From the NCBI GenBank assembly GCA_964472505.1, contig CAYYQW010000076.1, forward strand, positions 1-17,741: a DNA stretch of 17,741 nucleotides, given 5' to 3'. Shown here piece by piece: positions 14,597 to 17,741 of the stretch (positions are counted from its first letter, which is position 1; every line of letters starts with the position of its first letter). The notes beneath the pieces were generated by a model that saw only the letters and a list, made by a program, of their open reading frames with translations, did no database searches and had not been told where the DNA came from. This stretch comes from JAYEIA01 sp964472505. GTDB taxonomy: Bacteria; Bacteroidota; Bacteroidia; Bacteroidales; JAADGE01. The position numbers were made by a program, and so were the translations under genes.

Positions 14597-15133
14597 ATGT
14601 ATTTAAAACTATTTGCAAGTATCGTTCTTTCATTCTTTCTAATGACGGCCTGTCAAGACGCAGAAAATGCGGACGAAGCAAACAATCAACAAAGCAATGA
14701 AACAACGGAAATCCCCCAAGAAGCCTTTGACAAACCGGCAAACAGCCCGGCCAATGTTACCGATGCCGAATTTAATCAATTTATTGCCGTAATGAATGAG
14801 GCGCAACTCATAAATATGCAGGCTCAAAGCGAAATGCTGAAAAGTCTGGAAGAAATCGGATTGGACACTCAACGCTACAACAAAATTTTCAAAGAACAAG
14901 AAGATCCCGATTTACCGGTGGAAGCTACCGACGAAGAACTAAAGAAATTTGAACAGGCCATAGAGTCATTCGAAGACATTCATACGAATAACCAAGCCAA
15001 AATAGAAGCCGTTTTGGAAAAGAACGACCTTACACCGGAACGTTTTCAGGAAATTGAAATGGCTATACGCACCAAGCCGGAAATGCAGAAAAGATTTCAG
15101 GAACTGATGCAGAGAAATCAAACAATGAACTAA
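14597..15133 (+). CDS. Lipoprotein with tandem DUF4168-like repeats
   Basis: The 178-residue precursor has a lipoprotein signal: a hydrophobic stretch at 4-17 and the lipobox LMTAC with the modified cysteine C19, so it should be anchored in the inner or outer membrane facing the periplasm. A polar linker rich in Glu, Asn and Asp (20-53) follows. The rest resembles DUF4168, a mostly helical family of unknown function. I see two copies in tandem: about 54-104 and 110-161 share T-D-x-E, a following Phe, Gln-Ala/Ser, and a late L-x(3)-R-Y/F-x(2)-I spacing ending in Pro. It is a single gene with its own terminator. The call as a lipoprotein is safe; no function can be assigned. Confidence 0.8.
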   Translation: MYLKLFASIVLSFFLMTACQDAENADEANNQQSNETTEIPQEAFDKPANSPANVTDAEFNQFIAVMNEAQLINMQAQSEMLKSLEEIGLDTQRYNKIFKEQEDPDLPVEATDEELKKFEQAIESFEDIHTNNQAKIEAVLEKNDLTPERFQEIEMAIRTKPEMQKRFQELMQRNQTMN

Positions 15134-15150
15134 AGACCGAAACTTTATAT

Positions 15151-15185
15151 AAAAAACGTGCCGCAATTTTCGCAGCACGTTTTTT
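15151..15185. terminator. Bidirectional terminator between lipoprotein gene and tex
   Basis: Eleven-bp arms (15151-15161 and 15175-15185, AAAAAACGTGC and its complement) enclose a 13-base loop, with A and T runs at the ends. It serves both the lipoprotein transcript and the minus-strand tex transcript, whose stop is 12 bases away. Confidence 0.9.
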
Positions 15186-15196
15186 GTTTGCTACAA

Positions 15197-17320
15197 TTAT
15201 ATTTTCTTCAGCTGAATGCGCTTCCGTTCCAAATCCACCGAAAGCACTTCCACAATTATATGTTCGTGCAAAGCCACATGCTTGTTGGGATCTTTCACAA
15301 ACTGATCGGCCAGATTAGAGATATGAATCAATCCGTTTTCCTTAATTCCGATATCGGCAAAAGCGCCGAAATTGGTAACATTGGTTATAATGGCCGGCAG
15401 TTTCATGCCCGCTTTCACATCTTCTATACTTGAAATTTGCTCGGAAAAAGTAAAGACTTTCTTCTCTTCGCGCGGATCGCGGCCCGGCTTTTTCAATTCC
15501 TCAATAATATCTTTTACGGTAGGTAAACCCGCCTTATCGTCCGTATATTTTTCGGGTTTTAGTTTGGATAAAACAGTTGCATTATTAATTAGTTTTTCGG
15601 GCGGCAAACCCGCATCGGCAGCCATTTTTTCTACAATATAATACGATTCGGGATGCACGGCTGAATTATCCAAAGGATTCTCGGCAGTTCGAATGCGCAA
15701 AAATCCGGCAGCCTGCACAAAAGCCTTATCGCCCAAGCGCTTAACTTTTTTCAAATCTTTACGCGAACGAAAAGCACCGTTTTCCATTCGATATTGCACC
15801 ACATTTTCGGCCAATTTTTCGCCCAATCCGTCCACATAACTCAGCAAATACTTTCCGGCCGTATTAAGTTCCACGCCCACGGTATTTACACAGCTCTCCA
15901 CCACCCGATCCAAGCTTTTCTGCAAAGCTTTTTGATCCACATCGTGCTGATATTGCCCTACACCCAATGATTTCGGATCAATCTTTACCAATTCGGCCAA
16001 TGGATCGGCCAAGCGGCGGCCAATGGAAACGGCACCGCGTACGGTTACATCATAATCCGGAAATTCCTCGCGGGCCGCCTTGCTTGCCGAATAAATTGAA
16101 GCGCCGTCTTCGCTCACGGTAAAAACTTGCACATCTCTGTCAAAACGAATGTAATGTTTTATGAAGGTTTCGGTTTCTCGGCTTGCCGTTCCGTTGCCCA
16201 CGGCAATTATATCAATTTTATAAGCCGAAATCAACTGTTTGATTTTTGCGGCTGCTTCTTTTTTCTTGTTTTGCGGTTCGTGCGGATAAATGGTTTCGTT
16301 GTGCAATAAATTGCCGTATTCATCAAGGCAAACCAATTTGCAGCCGGTACGGAACCCCGGATCCAAAGCCAGTATGCGCTTTTCTCCCAAAGGCGCTTCC
16401 AAAAGCAATTGCCGCAGATTTTTTGTGAAAACTTTTATGGCATCGGCATCGGCTTTTTCTTTGGCGGCATTTCTGAATTCGGTTTCCACCGAAGGGCGCA
16501 GCAACCGCTTATAAGCATCTTCTGTAGCTTCGGCAAATAATGCGGAACTTTCATTATTTTTCTTTACAAACTTTCGCTGCAAATAATCACTGACCGCCTC
16601 ATCATCCGGGCGGATTTTTAGCTGTAAAAATCCTTCGTTTTCGGCACGCATAATGGCCAAAAACCGATGCGAAGGAATGCGATCCAAAGGCTCCGAAAAA
16701 TCAAAATAATCTTTATATTTCACGGCTTCTTCCTTCTTGCTTTTCACCACTTTGGATTGTACCCGGGCATCTTTTCTGAAAAACCGCCTTACGCCTTCGC
16801 GTGCCGCCGGGTCTTCATTAATCTCTTCGGCAATAATGTGTTTGGCGCCTACAAGCGCAGTTTCCGCATCCGGCACTTCTTTGTTAATGAATTTTTGAGC
16901 TTCTTTTTCGGGAGAACCGGGTCGTTCATTTTTCAGGAAATTGGCCAAAGGCTCCAAACCCTGCTCACGGGCTTTGTCGGCTTTGGTTTTGCGTTTCTTT
17001 TTATAGGGCAAATACAAATCTTCCAATTCGGTGAGTTTGTAAGTGTTTTCAATCTTTTTGCGCAAATCATCACTGAGTTTGCCCTGCTCTTCAATACTTT
17101 CCAAAACCGATTGTCGCCGACTGTCTATTTTCAGCAGCTCCTCATAGCGTTCTTTAATAAATTCCAACTCAAGTTCATCGGCGCTTCCGGTAGCTTCTTT
17201 TCGGTAGCGGCTTACAAAAGGAATTCCCGCACCGCCGGCAAAAAGCTCCAAAGTATTTCGCACATGTTTACGGTCTTTCCCGCTTTCGCGGGCTATTATT
17301 TGTATCTGTGTTTCTGTCAT
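15197..17320 (-). CDS. tex: Tex family RNA-binding transcription accessory protein
   Basis: This protein has 707 residues from the chosen ATG. Tex proteins bind nucleic acid and are linked to transcription and ribosomal RNA or translation quality; the exact role in Bacteroidota is not settled. The order of domains is standard: helical N-terminal part (1 to about 200), a YqgF/RNaseH-like domain (about 315-445, opening ILALDPGFRTG), tandem helix-hairpin-helix region (about 480-545, with VGVELNTAGKYLLSYVDGLG), and an S1 RNA-binding domain at the very end (about 638-707, TNVTNFGAFADIGIKENGLIH). The protein stops directly after S1 and lacks the basic tail many homologues carry. The start at 17320 is preferred to an in-frame TTG at 17353, because that TTG touches the -7 box at 17341-17348. 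It is a single gene. Confidence 0.93.
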   Translation of the reverse strand: MTETQIQIIARESGKDRKHVRNTLELFAGGAGIPFVSRYRKEATGSADELELEFIKERYEELLKIDSRRQSVLESIEEQGKLSDDLRKKIENTYKLTELEDLYLPYKKKRKTKADKAREQGLEPLANFLKNERPGSPEKEAQKFINKEVPDAETALVGAKHIIAEEINEDPAAREGVRRFFRKDARVQSKVVKSKKEEAVKYKDYFDFSEPLDRIPSHRFLAIMRAENEGFLQLKIRPDDEAVSDYLQRKFVKKNNESSALFAEATEDAYKRLLRPSVETEFRNAAKEKADADAIKVFTKNLRQLLLEAPLGEKRILALDPGFRTGCKLVCLDEYGNLLHNETIYPHEPQNKKKEAAAKIKQLISAYKIDIIAVGNGTASRETETFIKHYIRFDRDVQVFTVSEDGASIYSASKAAREEFPDYDVTVRGAVSIGRRLADPLAELVKIDPKSLGVGQYQHDVDQKALQKSLDRVVESCVNTVGVELNTAGKYLLSYVDGLGEKLAENVVQYRMENGAFRSRKDLKKVKRLGDKAFVQAAGFLRIRTAENPLDNSAVHPESYYIVEKMAADAGLPPEKLINNATVLSKLKPEKYTDDKAGLPTVKDIIEELKKPGRDPREEKKVFTFSEQISSIEDVKAGMKLPAIITNVTNFGAFADIGIKENGLIHISNLADQFVKDPNKHVALHEHIIVEVLSVDLERKRIQLKKI

Positions 17321-17340
17321 TAATGCGTATTTAAAAAAAA

Positions 17341-17348
17341 CAAATGTA
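17341..17348 (-). promoter_or_regulatory. Candidate -7 box of tex
   Basis: On the minus strand this reads TACATTTG, a full TAnnTTTG match about 20 bases before the tex ATG. No TTG lies at the expected -33 distance. The predicted transcript starts near 17334, leaving a short leader of about 14 bases. Confidence 0.45.
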
Positions 17349-17404
17349 AACAAAATTCAACAAGTGCTGAAATGCTTTTATTAACAAAATATTTTGCTGC
17401 ACCC

Positions 17405-17429
17405 GTCCGACCGCTCAAAGCGGCCGGAC
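17405..17429. repeat. GC-rich hairpin, 11-bp arms with one mismatch
   Basis: GTCCGACCGCT (17405-17415) pairs with AGCGGCCGGAC (17419-17429) around CAA with one A:C mismatch. It is the first element of the repeat cluster and shares the GTCCGAC word with the next one at 17449-17455. Confidence 0.65.
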
Positions 17430-17523
17430 TAAATAATGCTTCAAAACGTCCGACAGGACTTTTGAACGTGTGGGCTAAAGGGCAGACTGAATAAATAAAA
17501 TCATGCCGGTTTAAAGTTGATGA

Positions 17524-17605
17524 AAATCTGCCGGATTTTTACTCATTAAAAGCTTGGAATACAATAATTTCGCAACTTCCAAACTAACTTAAATCCGGCA
17601 GATTT
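17524..17605. repeat. 15-bp inverted repeat pair
   Basis: AAATCTGCCGGATTT (17524-17538) and AAATCCGGCAGATTT (17591-17605) are exact reverse complements. The second copy forms the heart of the large hairpin at 17580-17616. Each copy also has 5-bp self-complementary ends. Confidence 0.75.
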
Positions 17606-17616
17606 AAGTTAGTTTG
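17580..17616. repeat. Perfect 16-bp-arm hairpin
   Basis: Arms 17580-17595 and 17601-17616 (CAAACTAACTTAAATC and its complement) enclose the 5-base loop CGGCA. The stem is long and exact. No T-tract of terminator length follows on plus, although GTTTG leads out, so a terminator role is doubtful; a mobile palindrome or small RNA is as likely. Confidence 0.75.
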
Positions 17617-17741
17617 TTGCTTTGAAATCCTGACGTTTTGAAGTCCTGCCGGACGTTCAAAAGTCATTGACCCACGAAACACAAGCACCAACACACATAA
17701 CAAAAAAATATCACATTTTTATTTGCTTCTCTGATTTCTTT

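Larger units (their letters stand above)
17440..17663. repeat. Outer imperfect inverted-repeat pair of the cluster
   Basis: The left copy (about 17440-17470: TTCAAAACGTCC, ACAGGAC, TTTTGAACGT) and the right copy (about 17632-17663: ACGTTTTGAA, GTCCTGCCGGAC, GTTCAAAAGTC) are related in inverted orientation. Each copy is itself an imperfect palindrome with TTCAAAA/TTTTGAA arms. They bracket the inner hairpins at 17524-17616. Confidence 0.5.
17354..17741. other. Right-edge intergenic region rich in inverted repeats
   Basis: No coding frame is supported here. From 17405 to 17663 the sequence is a series of nested inverted repeats, listed separately, built from related words around GTCCGAC, TGCCGGA and TTTTGAACGT. 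The last 80 bases are AT-rich, with no clear promoter and no visible gene start before the window ends. Confidence 0.6.

Noticed and set aside
16667..17323. A 218-codon plus-strand reading frame
   Set aside because: It lies wholly antisense to tex and is rich in Phe, as expected from the complement of Lys/Glu-rich codons. It has no family features.
1..17741. CRISPR arrays, insertion sequences, phage or toxin-antitoxin genes
   Set aside because: No regularly spaced direct repeats, transposase or integrase motifs, or small gene pairs of those kinds were seen.

Overview
The window looks like chromosomal DNA of an anaerobic, fermentative Bacteroidota. The grounds are: AT-rich spacers; several promoters of the Bacteroidota type (TTG or TTTG, about 19-22 bases, TAnnTTTG) where genes need them; start codons preceded by A-rich DNA rather than clear Shine-Dalgarno sequences; and the gene families present. 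No rRNA, tRNA, CRISPR array, transposase or phage gene was found.

Layout. Left edge (1-448): non-coding, with facing promoter-like sites and a small GC-rich island. 449-1578 (+): a stand-alone response-regulator receiver protein and a Nudix hydrolase. 1661-4521 (-): a two-gene operon for a 2-oxoacid:ferredoxin oxidoreductase (fused gamma-alpha subunit, then beta). 4860-9014 (+), divergent from it across a 338-base promoter region: a tight operon of phosphate acetyltransferase, a 3-hydroxyacyl-CoA dehydrogenase-like protein, acetate kinase and phosphate butyryltransferase, closed by a strong terminator. 9360-12432 (+): a leucine-dehydrogenase-like gene and a 660-residue butyrate kinase fusion. 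12632-13951 (-): an ArsB/NhaD-superfamily ion transporter. 14597-15133 (+): a lipoprotein with duplicated DUF4168-like repeats. 15197-17320 (-): the RNA-binding protein Tex. 17354-17741: non-coding, with a cluster of nested inverted repeats.

How the genes fit together. The centre is a coherent energy-conservation locus. The oxidoreductase can turn 2-oxoacids from amino-acid breakdown into acyl-CoA plus reduced ferredoxin. Pta/Ack and Ptb/Buk then turn acetyl-CoA and butyryl- or branched acyl-CoA into acids and ATP. The order ptb, leucine dehydrogenase, buk recalls the Bacillus bkd operon.

Most unusual points. (1) The butyrate kinase carries a C-terminal domain of about 300 residues that reads like an ABC_sub_bind/TrpX periplasmic-binding fold, here apparently cytosolic. 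(2) The leucine-dehydrogenase homologue aligns without gaps to the classical enzyme through residue 120 but has lost the catalytic lysines and aspartate while keeping a Rossmann fold. (3) The 3-hydroxyacyl-CoA dehydrogenase-like protein keeps the His/Glu pair but has changed other active-site positions. Together, (1) and (2) may form an uncharacterised ligand-sensing or regulatory unit for acyl-phosphate metabolism. That function is inferred; the sequence differences are visible directly.
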